A stretch of 64,000 nucleotides of DNA from Escallonia rubra (lineage: Eukaryota; Streptophyta; Magnoliopsida; Escalloniales; Escalloniaceae): contig JAVXUO010000706.1 in assembly GCA_033065855.1 (NCBI GenBank), positions 124,001 through 188,000 of the forward strand, in the 5' to 3' direction. Below, piece by piece: positions 25,201-37,314 of the stretch (its first letter is position 1; each line of letters starts with the position of its first letter). The position numbers and the translations under genes are program-made. Below the pieces are notes generated by a model. It had not been told where the DNA came from. It was given only the letters and a program-made list of their open reading frames with translations, and ran no database searches.

Positions 25201-25751
25201 TGACAATGAACCCCCGGAGACATTTCGATAATTTGTCGCCCATCAGGGGTATTTTGGTAACTGAACCAGCTTAAAATTATTCGTTATGACTTTTAGTTAT
25301 AGGATAGGGGTGTAAGACACCCGGAAAGTTATTTTGTTCCAGTTGTTCTGGGATGTGACACAGGGGCGATGACTGCCTGGGGGTATTTTGCATAAGTAGC
25401 GGGTGTTTTGGTAACTTTCCCCCTTTAAAATTTTTCCTGATATATTTGGTATATAATTGATGTAATACATTTAAAAACTTGACTTTAAAGCGGTTTTGAG
25501 GTGTTGGGGGTGTAGGGGCCATCGGGGGGTATATTGCTATATAACCACGTTGGCGCTAAATTCTTTGGGAACTAGCGTAATTAAGCGTTCGGAGTGGTGG
25601 GAAGTGAGGATTTGTTTTAATACATTGAAATAATGAGATAATGACTATTGCTAATGTGTTGGTAAGCTAGGTTAAAGATCCAGTTATAGTTTTGGAATGT
25701 AAATATTATGGACGCTAAGTTGGTTTATGATTATATTTTGTTCTTAGAGGT

Positions 25752-28751
25752 ATGAATTTCAGCCCCGGACCTCATGATACATCAATCCTATACGATGACG
25801 ATGACCACGTCGCGAGGCACGTATTTGACGGTGTCGATAGGGGTGTTTTGGAAACAATTCAAAGCACAAGTCACCTTGAAGAGTGGGTACTAAACGAGGA
25901 ACAAATACAACTATTACACCGTCAAAATTTATCTATGTTCACCGATTGCGGGATATGGTCTCGACACGACGATTGCCTTATATCCGCTCTAGTTGAACGA
26001 TGGAGGAGCGAGACGAACTCATTTCACTTCCGGTTTGGTGAAATGACTATTACGTTAGAGGACGTCGGATTTATACTTGGAATCCCATGTCACGGCAGAC
26101 CCATTACTCTGAGCAAAATGTCTGCATCCATAGCGAATATGGCTAGGCAGTATTTTCTGGGAATTCCAAGGGCAGCACTTACAACAAACGGCGTCAAGCT
26201 TAAATGGCTGAGAGAGCAGTACGGCGTGCTACCGGATGAATACACTCCTCATGATTTCGTGACGTATACGAAGGCATTCCTTCTGTATACTATTGGAGCT
26301 ATATTACTTCCGACACATTCGAAAAACACGGTGTATCCGAAGTATATGGTGTTCTTGGAAGATCTTGAGGATGTATACTCGTATTCGTGGGGTTCAGCTG
26401 TCCTTGCGCACCTATATCGAGCACTGCATAAGGCTACGAGAAACGGTGCCAAGTCCATTGCCGCCTGCCTGACTCTATTACAGGTATGAGCATTTATTTT
26501 CTTGTTTTGACGTGTCAATATATTCGTGATTAATTACTAATTCCATATAATGTTTGCATTCACAGGTTTGGTCTTACGAGAGGCTACCCACGGGTCGTCC
26601 ACAACCGCATGTAGATTCCGATGAGACGTGGCCTAGGGTGTGGGCCTGGGGGCCTACGACCAACCGGAGGAGGAGACGGGTAGACCCTCACCACCATCTA
26701 AAGTTCTATCGGGGGGAACTAGAGATACTGGATGCATCCCAGGTGACGTGGCAGCCATATGGCAAGGTGATGCATCAGTTGGATGAGTGGTGTTGGCAAC
26801 TTCCGGTGTCGTACGTGCTGGCAGGTTTGGTTCGGGTGCCGCTTATTCACTTCAAAAAATGTGAGTTTCAGATGCCCGATCGAGCTATGAAGCAAGCTGG
26901 CTGTCTACAAGGGATACCAAAACCCACTGTAGACATGCGGCCATACAAGAGTGGTCGAGGGCCGAACTTCGAGGTGGCTGATGCCTTAAATTTGTTGAAG
27001 GATGAGGTGCAACAGTGGAATACCTGGCAGGAAATGTATGATATCCTTGTATCACTGAAGCACGACGGCATCAGTACTGAGGACTACTTACAGTGGTTTC
27101 TCAAGGTGACGCGCACGAGGGTGAATCGCCCTTCCCAGGTGAGGAAGACATCGTATGCGCCACGTGAGTTCTATGACCAGTTCTGGGCATTGGACATTGT
27201 AAGTCATGCTAGTGTTGTTTCAATTTTTATTTGCGCACCTTATCGACCATGCCTGAAATGATTAGCCATATTTTCTATGCATGTTTTTTAGGTTGACCAG
27301 GGCACTGAGGTGTTCAAGCAGCTGGAGTCGTTTGACTGGTTTGTCGCGCAGGCTCCTGACACTCTCAAGAGGTCCATTGAGAGGTACAAGACTGAAGTTC
27401 ACAACTTTAGTGTTGCGTACCGGGGTTACCAAGGGGATCCGTCTAGTCGCAGGCCGGGTGACGCGTACGACTCTTTGCCCCAGAGTGTGGTGTGGGAGCC
27501 GTCTAGTCGTTTGCCTCCTGACGCGTACGACGGCTTGCCCCAGAGGGAATTCTGGGAGCCGTCTATTCGCTTGTCGACTGACGCGTACGACTCTCAGCCC
27601 CAGAGTAAGGTGTGGGAGCCGTCTAGTCACTTGCCACCTGACGTGTATGACTCTTTGCCCAGAGTGTGGTGTGGGAGCCGTCTTTTCGCTTGCCTCCTGA
27701 CACGTACGACTCTTTGTCCCAGAGGGAATTTTGGGAGCCGTCTATTCGCTTGCCTACTGGGGCGTACGACTCTCAGCACCAAAGTGGGGTCTCCCAAGTA
27801 GGAATCCAGGCCTCGCGCCCAAGGATCCGGTCGGGTAAAGGGCAAGCGACGAAGCCATTGAGGCCGGACAAGCGGGATTGGATCAGCCGACACTACTTCG
27901 AGCCTGAGCCCGTCGATACCTCAGAATTTCCTCTTGAAACATTGCTCTCTCATGATGATGTCAGACACTTGGCGCCGGAGACAGATATTTCAAATTTTGT
28001 CATGAACGCTTATATAGATCTGCTCCGGATTAGAGAGCTACGTTATAACCACTCTGAAGATTTGAAGCTTAACATGTATCCCACTTATTTTGTGGAATTA
28101 ATGGTGACCAGCATGAGGGAATTCACAGAATGGAGGAGGCAAGGGGCAGGCAGGGGTAAGTGGAAACCATCTGGAAACGTGTTAGGCATGTTGAACTCAG
28201 ACAATCAATGTCACGCTGCTCATGCGAACCTTATCATGATACCTTGTCATCATGCCCACCACTGGTTCCTATTAGTTCTCCATCCAGCGAACAGAGCGGT
28301 CCAAATATACGATAGCCTAAGGGAGGACGGACCTAGACAGACACTGGCACAGACGTACAGCGAGTACATCACTGCAGTTGTTAGTTTTTTTATTTTTTGA
28401 CCTTCGCTCTCTCCTATATTCTTCTTGTTACATAGGGATGATGACCTTTTTTATTGTTGGATGCAGACTACTATCCTCTCGCTAGCGTGCCAAGATTATT
28501 CGGGTGAGACCATCACTACGAATTTGAGGGTAGAGCCTTGGACGGTCGCGATGATACAGGACCGACCAAAGCAATATAACAGTCACGATTGCGGGATTTA
28601 TGTCCTCAAGTACATGGACTACATTGCTCGCTTGGAGGTGCTCAAATATACGTCGTGGACTAGGAAGGATGCCTTGACGTTTAAGTATAGGATAGCCTGG
28701 GAGCTGAAAAAGAATGAAGCTAGACGCCTTCATTACCATTATCCTAACTAG
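25752..28751 (+). CDS. PMD-C48: plant mobile domain fused to Ulp1-like cysteine protease (four exons, one frameshift)
   Basis: Exons 25752-26483, 26566-27198, 27292-28379 and 28467-28751, all with GT/AG borders and fitting phases, about 912 residues. Residues ~50-400 form the plant mobile domain (ALVERWRSETNSFHFRFGEM, VWSYERLPTGRP, EDYLQWFLKVTRTRV). Residues ~506-625 are six 20-residue repeats (SSRLPPDAYDGLPQREFWEP type). The C-terminus is a C48/Ulp1-type protease with H in HHWFLLVLHP (~779), D in IYDSL (~796), Q in PKQYNSHDCG (~854) and C in the same motif (~860), so the catalytic set is complete. Ulp1 proteases cleave SUMO; the substrate here is unknown. A CCCC-to-CCC change near 27660, in the fourth 60-bp repeat, breaks the frame once; sequence error is possible. 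Expression would start in the left terminal repeat. Comparable PMD and ULP genes ride in Kaonashi-type MULEs. Confidence 0.87.
27427..27790 (+). repeat. Six 60-bp coding tandem repeats in PMD-C48 linker
   Basis: Each unit encodes about 20 residues with the pattern S-x-R-L-P-x-D-A-Y-D-S-x-P-Q-x-x-x-W-E-P. The DNA units differ by only a few bases, implying recent expansion. Units 2/5 and 3/6 are the most alike, suggesting duplication of a three-unit block. Confidence 0.9.
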
Positions 28752-28794
28752 CGTAGCTAAGGTGCAATGAGCAAAGAACATTGAAAAAAAATGT

Positions 28795-30835
28795 ACATAA
28801 TTTTTTGCAAGCATTGAGTTTGGCGCTAAAGATTGTGCAAATAGGCCCTTCATAGGAAAACCCAAAAAAATAGCGTCTCGTTTTCGCCGAAATTCTTACG
28901 AATGGGCTAACGCGCGCGCCTGAGTTGCAATGAGCGAAAAAAAAGTGACAAAAAAATTACAAGATTTTTCGGAAGTTATGAATTGGGCCCTAAAGTGTGC
29001 CCGAATAGGCCCTTCATAGGAAAACCCAAAAAATAACGTGTCTCGTTTTTTGCCAAAATTCTTACAAGTGGGCTAACTAGTGTGCCTGAGGTGCAATGAG
29101 CGGAAAAAAAAAAAAAAAAAAATTACAAGATTTTTCGGAAGTTATGAATTGGGCCCTAAAGTTTGCCCGAATAGGCCCTTCATAGAAAAATCCAAAAAAT
29201 AACGTGTCTCGTTTTTCTCCAAAATTATTACAAATGGGCTAACTAGCGTGCCTGAGGTGCAATGAGCGGAAAAAAGTGACAAAAAAAATTACAAGATTTT
29301 TCGGAAGTTATGAATTGGGCCCTAAAGTGTGCCCGAATAGGCCCTTCATAGGAAAATTCAAAAAATAACGTGTCTCGTTTTTTGCCAAAATTCTTACAAA
29401 TGGGCTAACTAGCGTGCCTGAGGTGCAATGAGCGAAAAAAAAGTGACAAAAAAAATTACAAGATTTTTCGAAAGTTATGAATTGGGCCCTAAAGTGTGCC
29501 CGAATAGGCCCTTCATAGGAAAACCCAAAAATTAACGTGTCTCATTTTTCGCCGAAATTCATAAAAATGGTCTAACTAGCGTGCCTAAGGTGTAATGAGC
29601 GAAAAAAAGTGACAAAAACAATTATAAGATTTTTCGAAAGTTATGAATTGGGCCCTAAAGTGTGCCCGAATAGGCCCTTCATAGGAAAACCGAAAAAATA
29701 ACGTGTCTTGTTTTTCGCCGAAATTCTTACGAATGGGCTAACTAACGTGCCTGAGTTGCAATGAGCAAAAAAAAGTGACAAAAAAAATTACAAGATTTTT
29801 CGAAAGTTATGAATTGCGCCCTAAAGTGTGCCCAAATAGGCCCTTCATAGGAAAACCCAAAAAATAACGTGTCTCGTTTTTCTCCGAAATTCTTACGAAT
29901 GGGCTAACTAGCGTGCCTAAGGTGCAATAAGCGAAAAAAAAGTGACAAAAAAAATTACAAGATTTTTCGGAAGTTATGAATTGGGCCCTAAAGTGTGTCC
30001 GAATAGGCCATTCATAGGAAAACCCAAAAAATAACGTGTCTCGTTTTTCGCCGAAATTCTTACAAATGGGCTAACTAGCGTGCCTGAGGTACAATGAGCG
30101 AAAAAAAGTGACAAAAAAAATTACAAGATTTTTCGGACGTTATGAATTGGGCCCTAAAGTGTGCCCGAATAGGCCCTTCATTGGAAAACCCAAAAATTAA
30201 CGTGTATCCTTTTTCGTCGAAATTCTTACGAATGGGTAAAATAGAGTGCCTGAGGTGCAATGAGTGAAAAAAAGTGACAAAAAAAAATTACAAGATTTTT
30301 CGAAAATTATGAATTAGGCCCTAAAGTGTGCCCGAATAAGCCTTCATAGGAANAACCCAAAGATAACATGTATCGTTTTTTGCCGAATTTCTTTCCAATG
30401 AGCTAACCAGCGTGACTGAGGTGCAATGAGTGAAAAAAAGTGACAAAAAAAAATTACAAGATTTTTCGAAAATTATGAATTAGGCCCTAAAGTGTGGCCG
30501 AATAGGCCCTTCATAGGAAAACCCAAAAAAATAACGTGTCTTGTTTTCGCCGAAATTCTTACGAATGGGCTAACTAGCTTGCCTGAGGTGCAATGAGCGA
30601 AAAAAAAGTGACAAAAAAATTACAAGATTTTTCGGAAGTTATGAATTGGGTCCTAAAATGTGCCCGAATAGGCCATTCATAGGAAAACCCAAAAAATAAC
30701 GTGTCTCGTTTTTCGCCAAAACTCTTCCAAATGGGCTAACTAGCGTGCCTGAGGTGCAATGAACAAAAAAAATTACAAGATTTTTCGGAAGCTATGAATT
30801 GGGCGCTAAAGTGTGCGCGAATAGGCCCTTCCAAA
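28795..30835. repeat. ~166-bp minisatellite, 13 units, between the convergent MULE genes
   Basis: The phrase 'gggccctaaagtgtgcccga' recurs near 28816 (variant), 28982, 29149, 29316, 29483, 29647, 29814, 29982, 30150, 30315, 30481, 30646 and 30802. Each unit also has 'gcaatgagcgaaaaaaagtg', 'attacaagatttttcg' and 'aacgtgtctcgttttt'. Outer units are more diverged. One undetermined base (n) occurs at 30353. No gene within; it separates the two 3' ends. Confidence 0.93.
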
Positions 30836-30939
30836 AATATCAATAATCCACAAACCAAATCACAAATTAAAGATTCAACAAACCAAATCACAAATTTAAA
30901 CATTATAAAAGTTTTCCTTATACAACTGAAACATTAACC

Positions 30940-33241
30940 CTAACACTCTTCATCATCATCGTCCTCCTCGACCATATTGCCAGGTTCGAGACCTAACACT
31001 TTATAATGATTTCTCTTGTCATGATCAGTCATCTTATTACACAACGCACACTTTCGCAATTTTTTTTGACCCGTTGCTTTTTCAATCGGATTCTTCATGC
31101 GTATTTCTCGTTTTCGCCCTTTTGTTTGAGATATAATTGGATCGAAATTGTGGTTCTCCTCTCCTTGCGTGATAGTGCTGTTAATGGCTGGCTGTTTGGC
31201 TCGATTGAATCTACCGGTTGGGGTCGTCCGAGTAGTTGGAGTGTCCCGTCTTTCTTGTAATGCCATCCTAAACTGTGCATGCTTAGCCTTATCCCGTGCG
31301 GCTGCTTCAACTTGATACCTGTACCCATCAAATGTTGACGCTGCATCCAATGATAAACCGTGCATGATGTTACAAAGGTGATTATATCGCAGCGTCTCAG
31401 ATTGCTCGAAATCAATTGAAACATTGGGCACGTAAGGAATGTGACCGTGGACTCTATTGGCTTCCTTCGTCCACCGTTCCAAGATATACTGTGGAGGGAT
31501 TTCACGAGCATTCTTGGCGCTCAAAACCCTCAACGCGTGTCGACAAAGTATACATTTATGCTCAAACAATTGACAGTTGCAATTTACCAACCCGGTGTCC
31601 ATACATTTAGCCACAGTAAAATGTCTTCTGTTCCTCGGAGCCGACGAAGAGCACGGATTGGCGAAATTCGTCACATTTGTCAAAGCATAAACCTTGCGAT
31701 CTTTCGTGGAATACTCGTGCAACTTTGTCATGCCATATTGATTTGACTTTAGTAGGTCATCTTGAAACTTTCTAATCATTTCATTTGTATAGACTTGAGC
31801 CGCATGAGCCTCCAAAGGTGAAAAGAGTCGTATGGCTCTTTCTCTGTAAACTGTAGCCGCGTCTGCTTCTCTCTCACGGTACAATTGCCTGTCAACGGTT
31901 TTCTACATCTCTAGTACAAACTTCACTATACTTGAAGACTGGCTTATATACCCATCAAAGAATGAATTCATAGCTTCGCTTCTCAAGGTCGTAGTCATTC
32001 CGGCTGCAAAAAACTTCTTGGTGTAGGCACCGACCCACTGTGTCTTGATCTCATACAACGATTGTAACCAGTCATGATTGTGCAAATAGTAGTCATCCAT
32101 TAACGTGGCCCACCTCTCCTCGAACACGTCTACCGTCAACGATTTCTTCACACATGTATTAAAGTCAGTCTTGAATTTCGGATGGTTTGCATATACATTG
32201 TGAAGCCGTTCGGGATATTTGTTGCTTATGTGCCATGTGCACAGGCCATGCTGAGTATCTGGAAGGACCTTAGCAATTGCATTTTTCATTGCCAGATCTT
32301 GGTCGGTGATGATGGTCTTTGGAGGAATATGATACATTGCTTGAAGCCACGTTTCAAATAACCACGTAAATGACTCCTCCGTCTCATCCCTAAGCAGGGC
32401 AAAGCCAAACGAGATTGATTGATAGTGGTGGTTCATCCCGATGAACGGAGCAAAAGGCATAGAGTACTTATTGGTGCGGTATGTGGTGTCAAACGTCACA
32501 ACATCCCCAAAATTTTGGTAAGCAGCTCTAGAACAGGGGTCCGCCCAAAATATAGTACTAATGCGGATGTCTTCATGCAGTTGGAAACTGTAGAAAAATC
32601 CAGAATTCTCACTCTGAAGGCACCTGAAGAGATCAAGTGTAGCTTGAGAATCACTCTTACCGAAAGACTCTCTCCTCTAAGCACGAAGTTCATTTCGAAG
32701 GTCTACTTCGTTGAAACTCAACTTGTCAATCCCTCCAGCCTGGCTTGAGAAAACCCCCCATCATCTTAGAAGGTGGAATTTTAGTCTCGGCCATTGTAAA
32801 AATAAGTTGTCTGTGTGCCGCGCTTATTTCTCGGTGTTGATGAATTTGACAAATCTTACTAGGGGTCATCAACTGATGATTATGGCTCAACTCCACTCCC
32901 GTCACAACCCAATGGTTTTCATTTTTCCGGTGTACTGCATACACATGGGCCTTGCAGCCGGTACCCGAAAATGTGTCCCGTTTTCTTTGTCTTGTTGTCC
33001 CTTCGTCACTGATCCGAACAACCGGGGGTACATGCGGTGCTCCTCTATGACACCCAAATAGTCTTCCACAAATTTGATCTGTATTCGCCCGTTTTCTAGT
33101 CGTCTTAGTTCTAATACCGAAACCTATCATTTTTGAATATGCTCTATAGTATGCTTCAACTTCGTCCAGTGTTTGAAAAACTTGACCCAAGTAAGGTGGA
33201 TCAGAATCTTCACAAAAATTATTTCCTCCAGTTGAATCCAT
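30940..33241 (-). pseudogene. FAR1/MULE-type transposase of the giant element (broken)
   Basis: A Mutator-superfamily transposase cuts and joins element ends. From the ATG at 33241: a FAR1-type DNA-binding domain at residues ~15-120 (AYYRAYSKMIGFGIRTKTTR), a MULE DDE core with D in VTFDTTYRTNKY (~248), D in IITDQDLAM (~313) and E in LRSEAMNSFF, and a SWIM zinc finger CNCQLFEHKCILCRH (~552-566). A C-terminal CALCNKMTDHDKRNH cluster and an acidic tail follow. Total about 767 residues. Three lesions show: a frame change in the G-run near 32745 and in-frame stops at 32677-32679 and 31903-31905. A possible acceptor (ttttttag) at about 33262 and the right-repeat donor would give a leader intron across the TIR. 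No intron was seen within the coding part. The copy is probably inactive now. Confidence 0.87.
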
Positions 33242-33354
33242 ATTTATACTGAAATCTAAAAAATAAAAATTATATCATTCTCAATAAGTCATAGAATTAA
33301 ATAAAAGAAGAATAAAAATTATTTAAACATAATTGTTGGAAAATTTGTATAATG

Positions 33355-36300
33355 TAAAATTACCAAAATAGCCCCCGATGAGCGGCAAATTACGGAAATG
33401 CCCCAGGGGGTTCATTATCACCCTAACGCCCCAAATCAGCTTCAAAACAACCTTTCAGGTGCATTGCTTACATTTCTGGACTAAGAAGTCCTTTGAAAAA
33501 CTTAATGCTGCAAAATTACGAAAATACCCCTCTTGGGGCTGCGAATTACCAAAATGCCCCCTGGCATCAGAAAATCTGAAAAGTACTTTGAAACGGGATT
33601 TTAAACTTCCTGAATTCACTCTTTAAAATAACTTTTTGGATGTCTCACACCCTTACCTGAACTAAAAGTTATTTTAAGCACAAATTTGTGTAATGTAAAA
33701 TTAGCAAAATACCCCCGATGGGCGGCAAATTACCGAAATGCCCCCCAGGGGTTCATTGTCACCCTAACGCCCCACATCCGTATGAGAACAACCTTTCATG
33801 TGTTTTACTTACATTTCGAGACTGAAAAGGCGTTTGAAAAACTTGACACCGTAAAATTACCAAAAATACCCCTCTCGGGGTGACAAATTACCAAAATGCC
33901 CCCTGGCATCAGAAAATCTCAAAAGTGCTTTAAAATGCTATTTTAGGCTTCCTGAATTCATTCTTGATCTAAAAAGTATTTTGCAAAAGTTTCGCCCAAA
34001 AATCTCGAACCGGTGTTCGGATCGAGCGCTTAAAAGCTCGTTCGGCCAAAAAAATAGCTACCAGCTTCGGAAGGGCCCGAATTCCGGGGGAATGGAACTT
34101 CCCAACATCTTAGGGTTCTCACAAAATTGCCGCGCAAGATCGCGCTAGCTTAATATTTTAAATTAGACTGCGAAGTTACAAGGTTCCCCGTATCAGTTAG
34201 CCCCTTTCCAGTCTTTGGAAAAATATGAAAATTTTCCCTGACACAGATCTTTTAAAAATACCTAGGGTCTCTTGTTTGCACTTTCACAAAATCTAGCTCT
34301 AGCTATTTTTTATAAATTCGTGAAAAAATTGCCTACTTAAGTTTTCACTTTTAGCGACAATTACGCCCCGCCAACCAGCTTCAAAACAACATTTCAGGTC
34401 TTTTACTTACATTTCTGGACTAAAAATTCGTTTGAAAAACTTGACAGGGTAAAATTACCAAAACACCCTTCTCGGGGTGACAAATTACCAAAAGTGCTTT
34501 AAAATGATATTTTACGCTTCCTGAGTTCATTCTTGATCTGAAGAGTATTGTACGGATTTTTCGCCCAACAATCCCGTACCGGTGTCTGGATCGAGCGCTT
34601 AAAAGCCCGTTTGGCCAAAAAAATAGCTAACGGCTTCGGAATGGCCCGAATTCCTGGGGAATGGAAGTTCCCAACACCCTAGGGTTCTCATAAAAATTTT
34701 GCGTGAAATTGCGCTAGCTTGGTGTTTTAAATTAGACTGCGAAGTTACAAGGTTCCCCGTATCAGTTAGCCCCTTTCCAGTCTTTGAAAAATCTGAAAAT
34801 TTTCCCTGGTATAGATCTTTTAAAAATACGTAGGGTCTCTTTTTTTGTACTTTGGCAAAATCATGCTCTAGCTATTTTTTATAAATTTGTGAAAAAACGG
34901 GGTAACTTCATTTTCACCTTTAGCGACAATTACGCTCGCAAACCAGCTTCAAAACAACCTTTCAGGTGCTTTGCTTACATTTCTGGACTAAAAAGTCGTT
35001 TGAAAAACTTTGGCACGGGAAAATTACCAAAACACCCCTCGCGGGGTGGCAAATTACCAAAATGTCCCTGGCATCAAGAAAAATCTCAAAAGTGCTTTAA
35101 AATACTATTTTACGTTTCCTGAGTTCATTCTAGATCTAAAAAGTATTTTACGGATTTTTCGCCCAAAAAAAGTGAACCGGTGTCTAGATCGAGCTCTTAA
35201 AATCCCGTTCAACCAAAAAAATAGCTAACGGCTTCATAATGGCCCGAATTCCTGAGAAATGGAAGTTGCCAACATCCTAGGGTTCTCATAAAATTTTTGG
35301 GCGAAATTACACTAGCTTGGTATTTTAAATTAGACTGCCAAGTTACAAGGTTCCCCGTATCAGTTAGCCCCTTTCCAGTCTTTGGAAAAATCTGAAAATT
35401 TTTCCTGATACAGATCTTTTAAAAATACCTAGGGTCTCCTTTTTGTACTTTGGAAAAATCATGCTCTAGCTATGTTTTATAAATTCGTGAAAAACGGGGT
35501 AACTTAAGTTTTCTCCTTTAGTGACAATTACGCCTGCAAATCAGCTTCAAAACAACCTTTCAGGTGCTTTGCTTACATTTCTGGACTCACAAGTCCATTG
35601 GAACACTTTATTGGGAAAATTACCAAAATACCCTTTTCGGGTGGCAAATTACCAAAATGCCCCCTGGCATCAGGAAAAATCTCGAAAGTGCTTTAAATGC
35701 TATTTTACGCTTCCTGAGTTCATTCTTGATCTAAAAAGTATTTTACGGATTTTTCGCCCAAAAATCCCGAACCAGTATCTGGATCGAGCGCTTAAAAGCC
35801 TGTTTGGCCAAAAAAATAGCTAACGGCTTCAGAATGGCCCGAATTCCTGGGGAAAGGATGTTCCCAACATCCTAAGGTTCTCATAAAAGTTTCGCGTGAA
35901 AATCGCGCTAGCTTAATATTTTAAATTAGACTGCGAAGTTACAAGGTTCCCCGTATCAGTTAGCCCCTTTACAGTCTTTGGAAAAATCTGAAATTTTTAT
36001 GATACAGATATTTTGAAAATAACTAGGGTCTCTTTTTTGCAGTTTGGCAAAATCTAGCTCTATATAGTTTTTATGAATTCGTGAAAATTTCTAATTTTGA
36101 CGCCCTAAAAAATCGCTATTGTGGAATCTTTCGAGTGTAATACCCCGATTTGTAAAAACGTAATTTTGACGCTCTAAACACGAATATTAGACTATGGTAA
36201 GAACAATTTAAGCGTAGCACAATTTAAACAATCAATTGGTAAGAACAATTTGAAGAATACTTACTTGTTTTAACTTGATATATTTAAAGAAAAATCCACC

Positions 36301-37098
36301 GATCTTCTAACAGTTATCCACCGATCCTCTAGCGTAAATTTTTTTTGTTTGTATTATTGTGGAGATTATCTAGGTGAGATAGGGAGAATGAGGAGAGTGG
36401 AAGAAATGATTCGGGGATGAGGGATTTTATAGACAGAAAAGTGAGAGAGGAATATAAGAAAGAAGACGGACAAGTCCGTGAGTGAAGAGTAGGGTGGGGG
36501 AGGGGGGAATGACACGTGAGGGTGGGGGGAAAGGACACGTGGGGGTGGGGGAGGGGGGGAAATGACACGTGGGGGGAAGGGGGAATCACGGGTGGGGGAA
36601 GGGGGCATCACGGCTGGAAAAGGTGGGGGAAAGGACATAGGGGGTGGGGGCCACGGGGTGGGGGGGGAAGGACAATCTGAAACAAGAATTGCCTTTGTTG
36701 CGGTTGGCTTTTCCGGCCGTCGTTTTTGACCGAGAGGGGGGTGGGGGCCACGGCGGGGAAGGAGGGGTGAGGGGTAGGGGCCACGGGGAAAGAGATGGAA
36801 AGGACAATTCTTGAAGAAATTGCCAACCGCAACTCTTTGTTGCGGTTGGGCAATTCCGGCCGTGATTTTTGACTAGGAGGGGTGGGGGGTGGGGGCCACG
36901 GGGGGGAAGGAGGGGTGGGGGTGGGGGAAAGGACAGTGTGTGCAAATAATTGCCAACCGCAACAAAGAGTTGCGGTTGGGCTTTTGTACCGCATAATTCA
37001 AACCGCAACACATTGTTGCGGTTGGTTTTTTCTTTCTTTACTGCAACCGCTGCTCTTTGCAGCGGTTGGGTGGGAAAATAAGATTTTTCCCACCGGTC
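33355..37098 (-). repeat. Right terminal inverted repeat of the MULE
   Basis: About 3.75 kb, inverted match to the left repeat. It includes about four ~590-bp units ('gctagc' words near 34143, 34715, 35312 and 35906), the leader and TATA box (36264-36431), and the outer G-rich/CCGCAAC palindrome zone (36600-37090). Confidence 0.88.
36264..36431 (-). promoter_or_regulatory. TIR promoter and spliced leader for the transposase gene
   Basis: Minus-strand TATAAAAT at 36431-36424, with the leader ending at donor 'aaacaa|gtaag' (intron from 36264). It is the inverted twin of 21897-22066. It would drive transcription inward to the ATG at 33241. Confidence 0.65.
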
Positions 37099-37314
37099 CG
37101 GTTTGATGGGTGAAACCAGCCCATTTAAGAAATGACCGAATTGACCCATTAATAAATGGATATAAATGGGTCAGTCATCCATTTAAACCAAACCCGTTTG
37201 ACTCACACCCAAACCCAACCCACCCACCCACTTTGCCACCCCTAGTCTCTATAAATCAGGTATTATGGCTGATACTTTCAGCAACGATTAAACAATATTG
37301 AGCACTGATTTTAC

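Larger units (their letters stand above)
21210..25265 (+). repeat. Left terminal inverted repeat of the MULE
   Basis: About 4.06 kb, inverted match to 33355-37098. Outer part: CCGCAAC palindromes near 21243, 21282, 21330, 21461 and 21600, with C-rich spacers. Middle: TATA box and leader (21897-22066). Inner part: tandem ~600-bp units. It has one unit more than the right repeat. Short open frames inside are chance frames in repeats. Confidence 0.88.
21210..37098. mobile_element. Giant MuDR-like MULE with ~4-kb terminal inverted repeats
   Basis: A ~15.9-kb element. Left terminal repeat about 21210-25265 and right about 33355-37098 are inverted copies, from outermost GACCGGTKGGAAAAATC to the inner GGGCGACAAATTA / its complement. 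Between them are two inward, convergent genes: PMD-C48 protease (25752-28751, +) and FAR1/MULE transposase (33241-30940, -), with a minisatellite between. The outer 500 bp of each repeat has the palindromes aaccgcaac/gttgcggtt and C-rich runs (cccccgtggccccc). Exact outer limits and the expected 8-11-bp target duplication were not resolved; similarity may reach 21191 and 37129. Mutator-family assignment rests on the transposase. TIRs of this length are unusual; most MULE TIRs are hundreds of bp. Confidence 0.88.
20259..37244. mobile_element. hAT-like non-autonomous element hosting the giant MULE
   Basis: The left end is TAGGGGTGACAA (20259) and the right end TTGCCACCCCTA (to 37244), matching 11 of 12 as an inverted repeat. 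The flanks GTCGCTAT (20251-20258) and GTCTCTAT (37245-37252) agree at 7 of 8 positions, the size of a hAT target duplication. Subterminal DNA on both sides is crowded with AAATGGGT/ACCCATTT words (20320-20400, 37125-37215), a feature often seen in plant hAT elements. Its own DNA is only about 1.07 kb (20259-21190 and about 37099-37244); no hAT transposase is present. It lies in the first intron of WAK A, and the MULE inserted into it later. Confidence 0.7.

Noticed and set aside
22509-25243. Short minus-strand frames with phrases such as YQNTPRGVANYQN in the MULE repeats
   Set aside because: They recur with the 600-bp units, shift frame between units and overlap the presumed leader intron.
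27281-27700. Alternative frames (plus and minus) over the PMD-C48 linker
   Set aside because: 60-bp repeats keep other frames open; the WEP frame continues from the upstream exon and downstream protease.
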